DNA of 64,000 bases from Ignavibacteriae bacterium HGW-Ignavibacteriae-1 (GTDB taxonomy: Bacteria; Bacteroidota; Ignavibacteria; Kapaibacteriales; UBA2268), in contig PGYU01000005.1 of assembly GCA_002839825.1 (NCBI GenBank), positions 186,001-250,000 of the forward strand. Direction: 5' to 3'. This document shows positions 1-8,589 of the stretch, piece by piece. The first letter of the stretch is position 1, and every line of letters begins with the position of its first letter. Position numbers and translations under genes: made by a program. The notes beneath the pieces are model-generated. The model did no database searches and had not been told where the DNA came from. It saw only the letters and a program-made list of their open reading frames with translations.

Positions 1-986
1 AATTGCCCGTCAATAACATTTTCTTCGCTTGTTACACTTTTTCCATCGGGAGATAATTTCAAAAGAACCAGTTTTTGTGCTTTAAGTGTTGTGAGCAATA
101 AGGAATTTTTCCAATTAGGGAACAAATCGCCATTATAATAATCCAAACCTGCTGCTGCTACTGTAAATGTCGGATATAGTGACTTAATTGGTTCAACGAT
201 ATTATTCGCTTCGCAAAATGCAATTTCTTGTGGTGTATCGCAATAGCCGTTTACAGTGGGCCATCCGTAGTTGCGACCTTTTTCTATGATATTTACTTCG
301 TCATCAGTACTCGGACCGTGTTCGGAGGAATATAGTATTCCATTTACCATAACTAATCCTTGAGGGTTGCGATGCCCAAAACTCCAAACTAAACTTCCGG
401 GAAATGGATTATCCGAAGGTACACTACCGTCAAGATTCATTCTCAGCACTTTGCCATTTATGCTTTCAGTATTTTGAGCCGATGAACTATTTCCGGCATC
501 ACCAATTGTAGCAAATAATTTCAAATCCTCGTCTATCCAAAGTCTTGCACCGTCATGAATTCCTGCACCCGGAATATTTTCAAGTAAAGTAATCGGCGAT
601 TCTAAAGCTGTACCGTTATAAGTTAGTCTGATAATTTTAATTCGTGTTGATGAATTTGCTCCATATGTATAAACCACATATACATAAGGCTCGGTAGCAA
701 AGTTTGGGTGTAATACCATTCCCATTAATCCACGTTCACTGCCTTGCAAAACGTCATCAATATTATATAGAACTTGCAATGCACCTGATTCAGGATTAAC
801 TCTGCTGATTCTGCCGTATCTTTCGGTCATCCAGATGTGATCATCCGGTCCCCATAGTATTTCCCAAGGAGTATTCAAATTCGTTGCCACATTTCTTGTA
901 GTGAAAGTTTCCTGGGCATGGTTGGTTTCGCAAGCACAGAACCCCACAAGTAAACATGCAATCAAGAGCGATTTATAAGTTTTCAT
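1..986 (-). CDS. PQQ-dependent sugar dehydrogenase-like lipoprotein (3' end outside window)
   Basis: Read in reverse, an open frame begins at the ATG at 984-986 and runs off the left edge without a stop, so about 328 N-terminal residues are visible. It opens with a signal peptide and a Cys-containing lipobox-like segment (GFCAC, near residue 18), suggesting a lipid-anchored exported protein. The next part carries motifs of the glucose/sorbosone dehydrogenase (GSDH) beta-propeller family: NLNTPWEILWGPD, MTERYGR, GIHDGARL, FGHRNPQG and SSEHGP followed by DEVN and GRNYGWP. Family members oxidise aldose sugars with PQQ in the periplasm. The true substrate cannot be told, and homologues without proven activity are common. 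It lies upstream of, and in the same direction as, the MFS gene that begins the next minus-strand block. Confidence 0.8.
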   Translation of the reverse strand, partial: MKTYKSLLIACLLVGFCACETNHAQETFTTRNVATNLNTPWEILWGPDDHIWMTERYGRISRVNPESGALQVLYNIDDVLQGSERGLMGMVLHPNFATEPYVYVVYTYGANSSTRIKIIRLTYNGTALESPITLLENIPGAGIHDGARLWIDEDLKLFATIGDAGNSSSAQNTESINGKVLRMNLDGSVPSDNPFPGSLVWSFGHRNPQGLVMVNGILYSSEHGPSTDDEVNIIEKGRNYGWPTVNGYCDTPQEIAFCEANNIVEPIKSLYPTFTVAAAGLDYYNGDLFPNWKNSLLLTTLKAQKLVLLKLSPDGKSVTSEENVIDGQ

Positions 987-1018
987 AATTCAAATCTTTA
1001 TTTGTGAACTAAATAAAT

Positions 1019-2404
1019 TCACGTTTTGATTTGGGCAATATTATTTTTGGGCAACATAAAAGCCAAAATAACGACGAAAATGCCAATTATACTAACAAAT
1101 AGAAATGAACTCATATAGCTTTGAATGCTGTTGCCCAGACTTGTTATCAATGCTCCCAGCAGTGCAGCACTAATGATTTGTCCTGTTCCCGTAGAAACCG
1201 TGACTACGCCTTGCCCTGATGCTCGCATGCCTCTATCGGTGTTGCTATTGACTAAAAATCTGAGTGGGGCACCCAATAATGCAGCTAAACTGAGCCCTAT
1301 CAAAATTCCGCCCGAATACATCCAATAAAGTTCGTCGCCTTTGAACCCAACAAGTAGGAATCCGAATGAAGTCAGTAAACCCGCTATCATTAGCGTTAAT
1401 CTTGGTCCAATTTTATCGGTAGCTCTCCCTGAGAGTAATGCTCCAATCAACATCGCAACTACCATTGGTATCAACATGAAACTTGCTGTCGAATCAGATA
1501 CTCCGAAAGTTTTAGTCAACATCGAGGGGACAAAAATTACAGCTGCTTCAGCCAAACCTGCACATAGCCCCAAAAGGAAAGTCAGTCTCAGAACCGGATT
1601 TTGGAGCAGTTCAATTTTGATTATACCGTCTTCGGCTTTTTCTTCAACTTTGTAAAATATTGGCAAAGCTATAATAGCATAAAGCACAAAAGGCAAAACT
1701 TGCCAAGATACAATGCTATTCAAAAAATTATCGGATTCGATTCTGTTTATTCCGATTGATAATGCGGCGAGTGCACTAATGAGCAAAAAAGTGCCAAGGA
1801 GGTCAAATTTCTTCCTCCTTTTTTTGACAAGTGACGGGAGTAAAGTCCTTGAAAAATATATGACAACGATGGCAATTGGAATGTTAATAACAAATATAAA
1901 TTGCCAATTATACATCAACAAAAGTCCGCCAACAATTGGTCCAATTATAAATGCTAAACCAAAAACGGCTCCAATCATACCGAGAGCGGAGCCTTGTTTT
2001 TCTTTTGGGAAAGTATCGCCAATTACAGCCGAAGCAACGGGAAATATCCCTCCCGAGCCAAATCCTTGTATCGCTCTGCCAATCAAAACTGTGGTGAAAT
2101 CAGGTGCTAAAGCAATAACAATCGAGCCGATTCCGAACAATGCCACATCAATGATATAAATAATTCGCCTGCCGTGTATGTCGGATAGTTTTGACATCAA
2201 TGGTGCAGAAAGCATGTTCATCAACAAATAAATATTGATTACCCAAGATGCATCTCTGGTGGAGATGTTGAACGCAGATTTAATAGCCGGAAGTGCAGGT
2301 CCAATAATAGCTATATCTAACGCACCCATAAGCACTCCCGTGAATAGGAGCGCCATTAACTTATAATTTACCTTAACTTGAGATGACTTTTCAGAAAGGG
2401 ACAT
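1019..2404 (-). CDS. MFS transporter (drug-efflux type)
   Basis: Polytopic membrane protein of about 461 residues with many hydrophobic segments. It carries the MFS loop signature in the form SKLSDIHGRRIIYI (loop 2-3) and a repeated form SGRATDKIGPR in the second half. The length and the motif GAVFGLAFIIGPIVGG after helix 4 fit the proton-coupled multidrug-efflux branch (DHA1/DHA2), but the substrate is unknown. The open frame extends upstream to 2482, deep inside DUF3127. I place the start at the ATG at 2402-2404 (MSLSEKSS), because it leaves only a 14-bp overlap with the upstream stop and removes a non-hydrophobic extension. It is the last gene of the prfB-hutI-DUF3127-MFS run. Confidence 0.85.
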   Translation of the reverse strand: MSLSEKSSQVKVNYKLMALLFTGVLMGALDIAIIGPALPAIKSAFNISTRDASWVINIYLLMNMLSAPLMSKLSDIHGRRIIYIIDVALFGIGSIVIALAPDFTTVLIGRAIQGFGSGGIFPVASAVIGDTFPKEKQGSALGMIGAVFGLAFIIGPIVGGLLLMYNWQFIFVINIPIAIVVIYFSRTLLPSLVKKRRKKFDLLGTFLLISALAALSIGINRIESDNFLNSIVSWQVLPFVLYAIIALPIFYKVEEKAEDGIIKIELLQNPVLRLTFLLGLCAGLAEAAVIFVPSMLTKTFGVSDSTASFMLIPMVVAMLIGALLSGRATDKIGPRLTLMIAGLLTSFGFLLVGFKGDELYWMYSGGILIGLSLAALLGAPLRFLVNSNTDRGMRASGQGVVTVSTGTGQIISAALLGALITSLGNSIQSYMSSFLFVSIIGIFVVILAFMLPKNNIAQIKT

Positions 2405-2747
2405 CTTCGTTTTCAGGCACAACGATACCGTCATCAAATGAATTTGAGACTTGGTCTGTGTTGTTTTCGATTCTCCAAGCATCTAACATATTGAAATACA
2501 TAGTATTTCCGTCCTTTTCCCATTTTCTGCCTTTTAAATTAAAATGCACTTTGACAGAAGAACCGACACCAAAATTATCAATCAATGCACATTTGTCCTG
2601 TACTAATTGAAATTTGAGGAAATCAGTATAAGTTGAGGCATTATTATAGGAACTGACTTCAATCACGAATTCTCGCTTTTTGAATGTATCATTTACTTGT
2701 TGTTCATCAAATTTTTCAACTAATTTACCTGTTACATCAAATGACAT
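2391..2747 (-). CDS. DUF3127 domain protein
   Basis: Small soluble protein of 118 residues with no signal peptide. The opening MSFDVTGKLVEKF, then FKKREFVIE, and the central FQLVQDKCALIDNF match the DUF3127 family, which is nearly confined to Bacteroidota-type genomes and is thought to have an OB-like beta fold. The last 20 residues are acidic (NSFDDGIVVPENEDVPF), a layout reminiscent of SSB tails. That resemblance is my inference and not evidence of DNA binding. The gene sits 12 bp after hutI and overlaps the following MFS gene, so it is co-transcribed with prfB and hutI. Its biological role is not known. Confidence 0.8.
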   Translation of the reverse strand: MSFDVTGKLVEKFDEQQVNDTFKKREFVIEVSSYNNASTYTDFLKFQLVQDKCALIDNFGVGSSVKVHFNLKGRKWEKDGNTMYFNMLDAWRIENNTDQVSNSFDDGIVVPENEDVPF

Positions 2748-2759
2748 AAAACCTCCGAA

Positions 2760-4010
2760 TTAATAATTAATTTTATTACCACCAATCCAAGTTGACTCTA
2801 CATGGTTGATGCCAAAATGATAAAAAATATCTGTGTATGAATCGCAATTACAAATTATGAAATCAGCATCTTTGCCAATTTCAAGGCTTCCCTTTATCGT
2901 TGAAAGTTCTAAGGCTCTTGCACCGTGCAATGTTGCGGCAACAATAGCTTCCTCTGCAGTCATTTTCATATTGATTACAGAAAGTGATAAAATCAGTTGC
3001 ATATTTTCCGTAAAACTCGAACCCGGATTTGTATCGGTAGAAATTGCAACTATAAGTCCCGAATCAATCATTTTTCTTGCATCGGCATAAGGCATTCGGA
3101 TAAAATACGCTGTTCCGGGCAACAAACAAGCAACAGTTTGGCTTTGCTTCAATGCTTCGATTGATTCGTCCGAGACAAAAAGCAAATGGTCAGCAGAAAC
3201 GGCTCCTAATTCTGCCGCTAATTTTGCAGCTGAAACATCGGCAAGCTCATCAGCATGCACTTTCAATTTCAATCCGGCTTCTTTTGCTGCTCTGAGGACT
3301 CTTTCGCCTTGCTCGAGTGTGTAATATCCTTTGTCAATGAACACATCGCAATATTCGGCAATTCCTTGCTCAACTACAGCCGGAATCATCTCATTGCAAA
3401 TTAAATCCACATATCCGTCGCGGTCATTTTTGAATTCAGGTGCAAAATCGTGTGCACCCAAAAATGTCGCTTTGATATTTATCGGGAGTTCATCTGCCAA
3501 TAATTTAATTGCTGATAGTTGGTTCAATTCTCCAAGCAAATTTAGCGAATATCCGCTTTTAATTTCAACCGTAGTCGTACCGTGTTTCATTGCCGAAATT
3601 GCAAGCTTCATACCGTTTTGAAATAATTCTTCGATGCTGGCATTGCGTGTAGCTTTAACTGTGGTTTGGATTCCACCACCTTCTTCGGCAATTTGTTGAT
3701 ATGTCACGCCTCTTAATCTGCGGGCAAATTCCGATGAGCGATTCCCGGCAAAAACTATGTGAGTATGTGAATCAACAAATCCGGGAAGAATAGTTTTTCC
3801 CTTTGCATCATAAGTTTCAGTTGGGTGAATATTATTAGTTTTAATGAATTCTAATGCAGCAATTGTTGTCCCGACGAATCGAATTTTTTCGTCAAATAAT
3901 ATGGCACCATCATGGATTTCGCCGATATTATTCATCTCCGCACCGATTTTTTCGGTTTTTCCCTGAGCGTCAACAGTAACTAAAGAACTAATATGTTTAA
4001 TGAATTTCAT
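2760..4010 (-). CDS. hutI: Imidazolonepropionase
   Basis: Enzyme of 416 residues that hydrolyses 4-imidazolone-5-propionate to N-formimino-L-glutamate in histidine degradation (cytoplasmic, metal-dependent amidohydrolase). Visible motifs: FVDSHTHIVFAG with metal ligands H82 and H84, VHADEL (H252), SADHLLF (H275) and STDTNPGSS (D326). All ligands are present and the length matches the family (about 405-420). It starts 18 bp after the prfB stop and ends 12 bp before DUF3127. No hutH, hutU or hutG is in the window, so the rest of the pathway, if present, is encoded elsewhere. Confidence 0.93.
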   Translation of the reverse strand: MKFIKHISSLVTVDAQGKTEKIGAEMNNIGEIHDGAILFDEKIRFVGTTIAALEFIKTNNIHPTETYDAKGKTILPGFVDSHTHIVFAGNRSSEFARRLRGVTYQQIAEEGGGIQTTVKATRNASIEELFQNGMKLAISAMKHGTTTVEIKSGYSLNLLGELNQLSAIKLLADELPINIKATFLGAHDFAPEFKNDRDGYVDLICNEMIPAVVEQGIAEYCDVFIDKGYYTLEQGERVLRAAKEAGLKLKVHADELADVSAAKLAAELGAVSADHLLFVSDESIEALKQSQTVACLLPGTAYFIRMPYADARKMIDSGLIVAISTDTNPGSSFTENMQLILSLSVINMKMTAEEAIVAATLHGARALELSTIKGSLEIGKDADFIICNCDSYTDIFYHFGINHVESTWIGGNKINY

Positions 4011-4028
4011 AGTATTACAAATTTATAC

Positions 4029-5124
4029 TTAATTTCCTAACAGCAAAAATGCTTTTATAAAATCGTCAATATCGCCGTCCATTACAGCGTGAATATCGGT
4101 GCGTTTGAACTCTGACCTGTGGTCGTTGACCATAGTATAAGGCTGGAACACGTATGAGCGAATTTGACTGCCCCATTCAATTCGTTTTTTGGTTCCTTCG
4201 ATTGCAGCTTTTGCGGCTTCTTCTTCCTCGCGGAGTTTTTGGTAAATTCGAGATTTGAGCATTTTGATTGCACGTTCGCGATTTTGAAATTGAGAACGTT
4301 CTTCTTGGCAAGCTACAACGATACCTGTCGGTAAATGTCGCAATCTGACTGCAGTTTCAACTTTATTAACATTCTGACCGCCCTTGCCTCCAGCTCTAAA
4401 AGTATCCCAATCTAAGTCAGCAGGGTTGATTTCGATTGCGACATCATCATCAACTTCCGGAAATACGAATACTGATGCAAAAGATGTGTGGCGCCTTGCA
4501 TTGCTATCAAAAGGGGAGATGCGGACTAATCTGTGAACTCCATTTTCCGCTTTAAGATATCCAAAAGCAAATTTCCCTGCAAATTCTAAAGTAGCGGACT
4601 TAATACCTGCACCGTCGCCGTCCAATCTGTCGAGTAGTGAAACTTTGAATTTTCTGCGTTCGCCCCATCTGATATACATTCTCATTAGCATTTCAGCCCA
4701 ATCTTGAGCCTCCGTTCCACCGGCTCCGGCATTAATATTCAAAAGTGCCGTTCTGTCGTCATCTTGTCCGCCCAACATATTCCGAACTTCGAGCTCTTCT
4801 ACGAAATCATTCGCCTTTTTAATTTCATCATTGATTTCCTGTTCGAGCGAATTATCTTCGGTTTCATTTGCAATTTGCCACATTGTTAGGGCATCTTCAA
4901 TTGCGTCTGCCATTTCTTGCCAAACGTTTACCCATTCATTTAGCTCAGACGTTTCTTGCATCAGCTTTTTAGCTTTTGCTGTATCATTCCAAAAGTCTTC
5001 AGATTCGCTTAGCTCACGATTTGCTTCAATAGTTGATTGTTTGCCGTCAATGTCAAAGGAACCTCCGCAAATTGTTCGAGCGAGTTTGCAAATCTTTTAT
5101 CAGTTCTTTTTGTGGTTCAAACAT
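4029..5124 (-). CDS. prfB: Peptide chain release factor 2 (with programmed +1 frameshift)
   Basis: RF2 ends translation at UGA and UAA. The long frame at 4029-4961 contains the anticodon-like SPF tripeptide (residues 203-205 of the full protein) and the catalytic GGQ in [14 protein letters not shown] (residues 248-250). The N-terminus lies in another frame. An ATG at 5122-5124 opens [13 protein letters not shown] and reaches an in-frame TGA at 5053-5055. Moving forward by one base at CTT-TGA-C gives [20 protein letters not shown] and joins the long frame. The spliced product is 364 residues, the size of E. coli RF2, with matching SPF and GGQ positions. An annotation taken from the long frame alone loses 54 N-terminal residues. 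It heads the operon with hutI. Confidence 0.95.
5052..5067 (-). promoter_or_regulatory. prfB +1 programmed ribosomal frameshift site
   Basis: On the minus strand the codons read CGG AGG TTC CTT TGA C. This is the RF2 autoregulatory layout: a Shine-Dalgarno-like CGGAGG three bases before the slippery CTT, then a UGA stop followed by C, a weak termination context. When RF2 is scarce the ribosome slips +1 and makes the full protein. E. coli has AGGGGG TAT CTT TGA C with identical spacing. Confidence 0.93.
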
Positions 5125-5330
5125 TTCACAACACCATTTTCATAATTTCACATTTAACATTTTCAAGACGAGAACAAGCAACTTTATTGTGATATTGATT
5201 ACAATTGTCACTATTTGATATTTCTTGCACTATTCTAGGATTTGTCGCTATGATATTCACTTTAAATTACTTGATTTCTCAAAAAATGAGTAATTTTGTA
5301 TGAATTTATAATAATAATTGACAGATAAAA

Positions 5331-6230
5331 ATGATGTCCGAAATAAAAATTCATGAAGTAGGATTGCGAGACGGCTTGCAAAATGAATCAAAAATTCTAC
5401 CTACACAAAATAAAATCGAATGGGCTGAAAAATTGGCTCAATCAGGCATAGACATTTTGCAAATCGGGTCTTTTGTTCACCCAACAAAGATGCCTCAAAT
5501 GGCAGACACAGACGAAATTTTGGAATATTTCAAATCACATAAGCCCACTATCACTCTATCTGCATTAGTTCTCAACGAAAAAGGACTTGAACGTGCATAC
5601 GCTTCACAAGTGGATTTGATATGTATGGGAGTTTCGGCAAGTGAAACTCACTCTCAAAAAAACACGGGAATGAGCGTAAGCAATGCTTTAGAGCGAATAT
5701 CCAAGATGGCGATTGATGCAAAAAGTAATGGTAGCAATGTACAGGTCTCCGTCCAATCTGCTTTTGGTTGCGGATTTGAAGGCAAAATTAGCGAGAAGAC
5801 TGTTTTATCAATCATCGAAAGCTACTTCAACAAGAGTTTGAATAATATCTCGCTCGCCGATACCGCAGGACACGCATATCCACAGCAAGTAGAGCGAATA
5901 ATTCAAGAGGTTTACCGAATGAATAAAGATGCCAACATCACTGTGCATTTCCATAATACTTACGGGCTTGGAATCGCGAATTGCTATGCTGCAATGAATT
6001 GCGGTGTGAAAACTTTTGAGACTGCTTTTGGAGGCTTAGGTGGATGCCCTTTTACAAAAGTTGCAGCAGGGAACGTTTCAACTGAGGATTTTGTGCATTT
6101 ACTACATCGAAACGAATTGAGAACTGATATACAAATTGAAAAAATCACTGAAGTGTCGCGATTAGCCGAAGCCTTTTTCGAGAAAAAATTGCAAAGCTAT
6201 GTTTATAATACCGGTATAGTAAATTATTAA
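5331..6230 (+). CDS. Hydroxymethylglutaryl-CoA lyase family protein
   Basis: HMGL-like TIM-barrel enzyme of 299 residues. Visible motifs are EVGLRDGLQNE (catalytic Arg-Asp), the HxH metal motif in VHFHNTYGLG, and the C-terminal loop GGLGGCPFTKVAAGN with its active-site cysteine. HMG-CoA lyase splits HMG-CoA into acetoacetate and acetyl-CoA in leucine breakdown; close relatives cleave other 3-hydroxy-3-methyl acyl-CoAs. The next gene, 12 bp downstream, is a CaiB-type CoA transferase. This suggests a pair that activates a dicarboxylic acid as its CoA ester and then cleaves it. Translation may start at 5331 or at the second Met at 5334. Specificity is not proven by sequence. Confidence 0.85.
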   Translation: MMSEIKIHEVGLRDGLQNESKILPTQNKIEWAEKLAQSGIDILQIGSFVHPTKMPQMADTDEILEYFKSHKPTITLSALVLNEKGLERAYASQVDLICMGVSASETHSQKNTGMSVSNALERISKMAIDAKSNGSNVQVSVQSAFGCGFEGKISEKTVLSIIESYFNKSLNNISLADTAGHAYPQQVERIIQEVYRMNKDANITVHFHNTYGLGIANCYAAMNCGVKTFETAFGGLGGCPFTKVAAGNVSTEDFVHLLHRNELRTDIQIEKITEVSRLAEAFFEKKLQSYVYNTGIVNY

Positions 6231-6242
6231 GAGGCAACCAAA

Positions 6243-7436
6243 ATGAAAATTTTAGAAGGAATTCTCGTTTTAGATTTGACAAACGTTTTGTCGGGACCTT
6301 TTGCAACGCTTCACTTGGCATGGCTCGGCGCAGAAGTTATCAAGGTCGAAAATCCTGTTGGGGGAGACTTGGCTCGCAATCTCGGATGCGTCAAGGAATA
6401 CAACGATATGCTCATGGGCACCAGCTTCATAGCACAAAATTGCAACAAAAAATCTATGACTTTGAACTTGAAGAAAGATAAAGCGAAAGAAATTTTTATA
6501 GAATTGGTTAGAATATCTGATATCGTTGTCGAAAACTTTCGTCCGGGAGTTATGGACAGACTTGGTCTGGGATATGAAGAATTGAAAAAACATAATCAAA
6601 AACTGATTTACTGTGCTATATCAGGTTTCGGTCAAACAGGTCCCGATGCCAACAAACCTGCATATGACCAAATTATCCAAGGTTTGAGCGGCGTGATGGC
6701 GATAAATGGCGACGAAACTCTCAATCCATTGCGTGCAGGATTTCCCGTTTGCGACACTGTCGGCGGGCTTAATGCAGCATTCGCAATTATGTCCGCTATG
6801 TATCATCGGGAGCGAACCGGCGAGGGGCAGTTCATTGATGTTGCATTGATTGATTCCACAATGCCATTGCTCGGTTGGGTAGCCGCAAACTTAATGATAG
6901 GAGGGCAAGAGCCGCCACTATTGGGCAATGACAACTTTTCATCTGCTCCGAGTGGTACTTTCAAAACTAAAGACGGTCACATAAATATTGCTGCAAACAA
7001 GCAAGAGCAGTGGGAAGATTTGGCTGATATTTTGGAACTATCCGAATTGAAGGACGACCCAAGATTTAAGATTCGCGACCACAGGAAAAAACATAGATTC
7101 GAACTCACTCCATATATTAACGAAAAACTTCAAGCAAAAGAGACAAAATATTGGGTTGAGCTGTTGAATAAATCGGGCATTCCGGCAGGGGAAATCTTAA
7201 AACTTGGCGATGCCCTTGACAGCCCTCAAATTCGCCATAGAAATACTTTTACAAATGTGGAAATAGACGGAATCGGAACAGTCGCAGCGTTCAACTCAAC
7301 AGCGAAATTCAGCAAAACGGAATCGAATGTGACCAAAGCACCACCGAAACTTTCAGAGCACACGCGGGAGATTTTGTCATTAATTGGGCTCAATGACGAA
7401 GACGCTTCAAAGCTAAAATCTGAAGATGTAATATAG
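6243..7436 (+). CDS. CaiB/BaiF family (class III) CoA transferase
   Basis: Protein of 397 residues, the usual size for class III CoA transferases, which move CoA between acids through an aspartyl-CoA intermediate. Characteristic segments: LEGILVLDLTNVLSGPFAT, GAEVIKVENP, a VVENFRPGVMDRLGLGY block, FGQTGP, and the putative nucleophile Asp in PVCDTVGG, followed by RTGEGQFIDVALID. It lies 12 bp behind the HMG-CoA-lyase-like gene, so the two probably act together, for example on 3-hydroxy-3-methylglutarate or citramalate. The actual acid is unknown. No unusual features in the sequence. Confidence 0.85.
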   Translation: MKILEGILVLDLTNVLSGPFATLHLAWLGAEVIKVENPVGGDLARNLGCVKEYNDMLMGTSFIAQNCNKKSMTLNLKKDKAKEIFIELVRISDIVVENFRPGVMDRLGLGYEELKKHNQKLIYCAISGFGQTGPDANKPAYDQIIQGLSGVMAINGDETLNPLRAGFPVCDTVGGLNAAFAIMSAMYHRERTGEGQFIDVALIDSTMPLLGWVAANLMIGGQEPPLLGNDNFSSAPSGTFKTKDGHINIAANKQEQWEDLADILELSELKDDPRFKIRDHRKKHRFELTPYINEKLQAKETKYWVELLNKSGIPAGEILKLGDALDSPQIRHRNTFTNVEIDGIGTVAAFNSTAKFSKTESNVTKAPPKLSEHTREILSLIGLNDEDASKLKSEDVI

Positions 7437-7507
7437 CCAATCAAGCAATTTAATATTGTCAAAAGCGTGTTCATAGCATTGTTGAATGATTAATATTGAT
7501 ATCGAAA

Positions 7508-8584
7508 ATGAAAAAAGCAGTTTTATGTGAATTCGGAGAATCTCATGACGATATATTTTTCGCTCAATTTGAATTTTTGAAGCAATCCGGTTACGAAACT
7601 TTTTTCATTGGCAATTCGATTTTTGGCGATAGAATGAAAAATTATCCCAACATTGACCACCTTTATTTTTTGGAATTTGGCAAAGGGAAAATTAGTGATT
7701 TCAAGCAAATCCGGGAAACTTGGAGAATTATCAAGCAAAATGAAATCAATAATATTATTTTGAACACTATTGGCGGAACTCCTGTAAGAAATTTCTGCTT
7801 ATTTCCATTTGGCAATAGAAACATAGCAGGTATAATACATAATGCCGGAAATCTGACAAGCAGAAGTTTCACTTATAATAGAATCATTAAGCCCAAAATA
7901 AAAAAAATATTCGCCTTGAATAAATATATTTGGGATAATATTAAAACTGATGCAAAGTTAAATAAATCATGGATTTATCCGATTTCGTATCCTGATTATA
8001 CACCAAAAATCAATAAACCAAGCGATGAATTTTGGGTAGTAATCCCAGGGCTGGTCGAATCCGACAGAAGAGATTACTTTCATCTGTTAGATTCGCTCAT
8101 AGCCAAGAGATTGCCTGAAAACATTAAATTTATCCTCTTAGGCAAATCTCAGCATTCAAAAGGCTACGGCAATGAAATTCGAAAAATAATTAATGAAAAT
8201 AATTTGCAGAATAATATAATCATGTTCGATGATTTCGTTGATTGGGATACATTTCGTTCATATATTACCAAGGCTGACTTATTGGCAACGCTGATTCATC
8301 CCGAATATGCCAACTTCGCTAATTATTCGACAAACAAAATCAGCGGAACATACCTTTTATCTTTCGGACATAATGTTCCGCTACTGAGCCACGAACACTT
8401 CATGACCTATGATGATATCAAGACTTCATCTCTTTTTTACAATCAGGGAAATTTAGCCGAAAGGATAGATTTTTTATACCAAAATCGTCAATACATCGAA
8501 AAAGTTAAATTGCATATGAATTCCAACCCTAATTTCGACTTCGAATTCAACAGAATGAAATATATTTCACTAATCGAAAGTTAA
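7508..8584 (+). CDS. Glycosyltransferase-like protein (GT-B fold suspected)
   Basis: Soluble protein of about 358 residues. The first half (MKKAVLCEFGESHDDIF...) looks like an N-terminal Rossmann half. The second half opens with EFWVVIPGLVESDRRDYFHL and continues with IKFILLGKSQ and IIMFDDFVDWDTFRSYITKADLLATL. This resembles the C-terminal nucleotide-sugar-binding half of group-1 glycosyltransferases. The usual E-x7-E motif is not clear, so the family assignment is tentative. I chose the ATG at 7508 over a TTG at 7496. It is separated from the CoA-transferase gene by about 70 bp and converges on the cytochrome operon, whose stop lies only 5 bp away. Confidence 0.55.
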   Translation: MKKAVLCEFGESHDDIFFAQFEFLKQSGYETFFIGNSIFGDRMKNYPNIDHLYFLEFGKGKISDFKQIRETWRIIKQNEINNIILNTIGGTPVRNFCLFPFGNRNIAGIIHNAGNLTSRSFTYNRIIKPKIKKIFALNKYIWDNIKTDAKLNKSWIYPISYPDYTPKINKPSDEFWVVIPGLVESDRRDYFHLLDSLIAKRLPENIKFILLGKSQHSKGYGNEIRKIINENNLQNNIIMFDDFVDWDTFRSYITKADLLATLIHPEYANFANYSTNKISGTYLLSFGHNVPLLSHEHFMTYDDIKTSSLFYNQGNLAERIDFLYQNRQYIEKVKLHMNSNPNFDFEFNRMKYISLIES

Positions 8585-8589
8585 TCCAT

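Noticed and set aside
2760-4010. Complete histidine-utilisation operon
   Set aside because: Only hutI is present; neighbours are prfB, DUF3127 and an MFS transporter.
5053-5055. TGA in prfB as selenocysteine codon or a nonsense mutation
   Set aside because: The CTT-TGA-C context with upstream CGGAGG and a +1 frame continuing into RF2 is the standard programmed frameshift; no SECIS-like need arises.
5291-5298. Promoter of the HMG-CoA lyase gene at TAATTTTG
   Set aside because: The only TTG upstream is at a 17-base spacing without a full TTTG; too weak.
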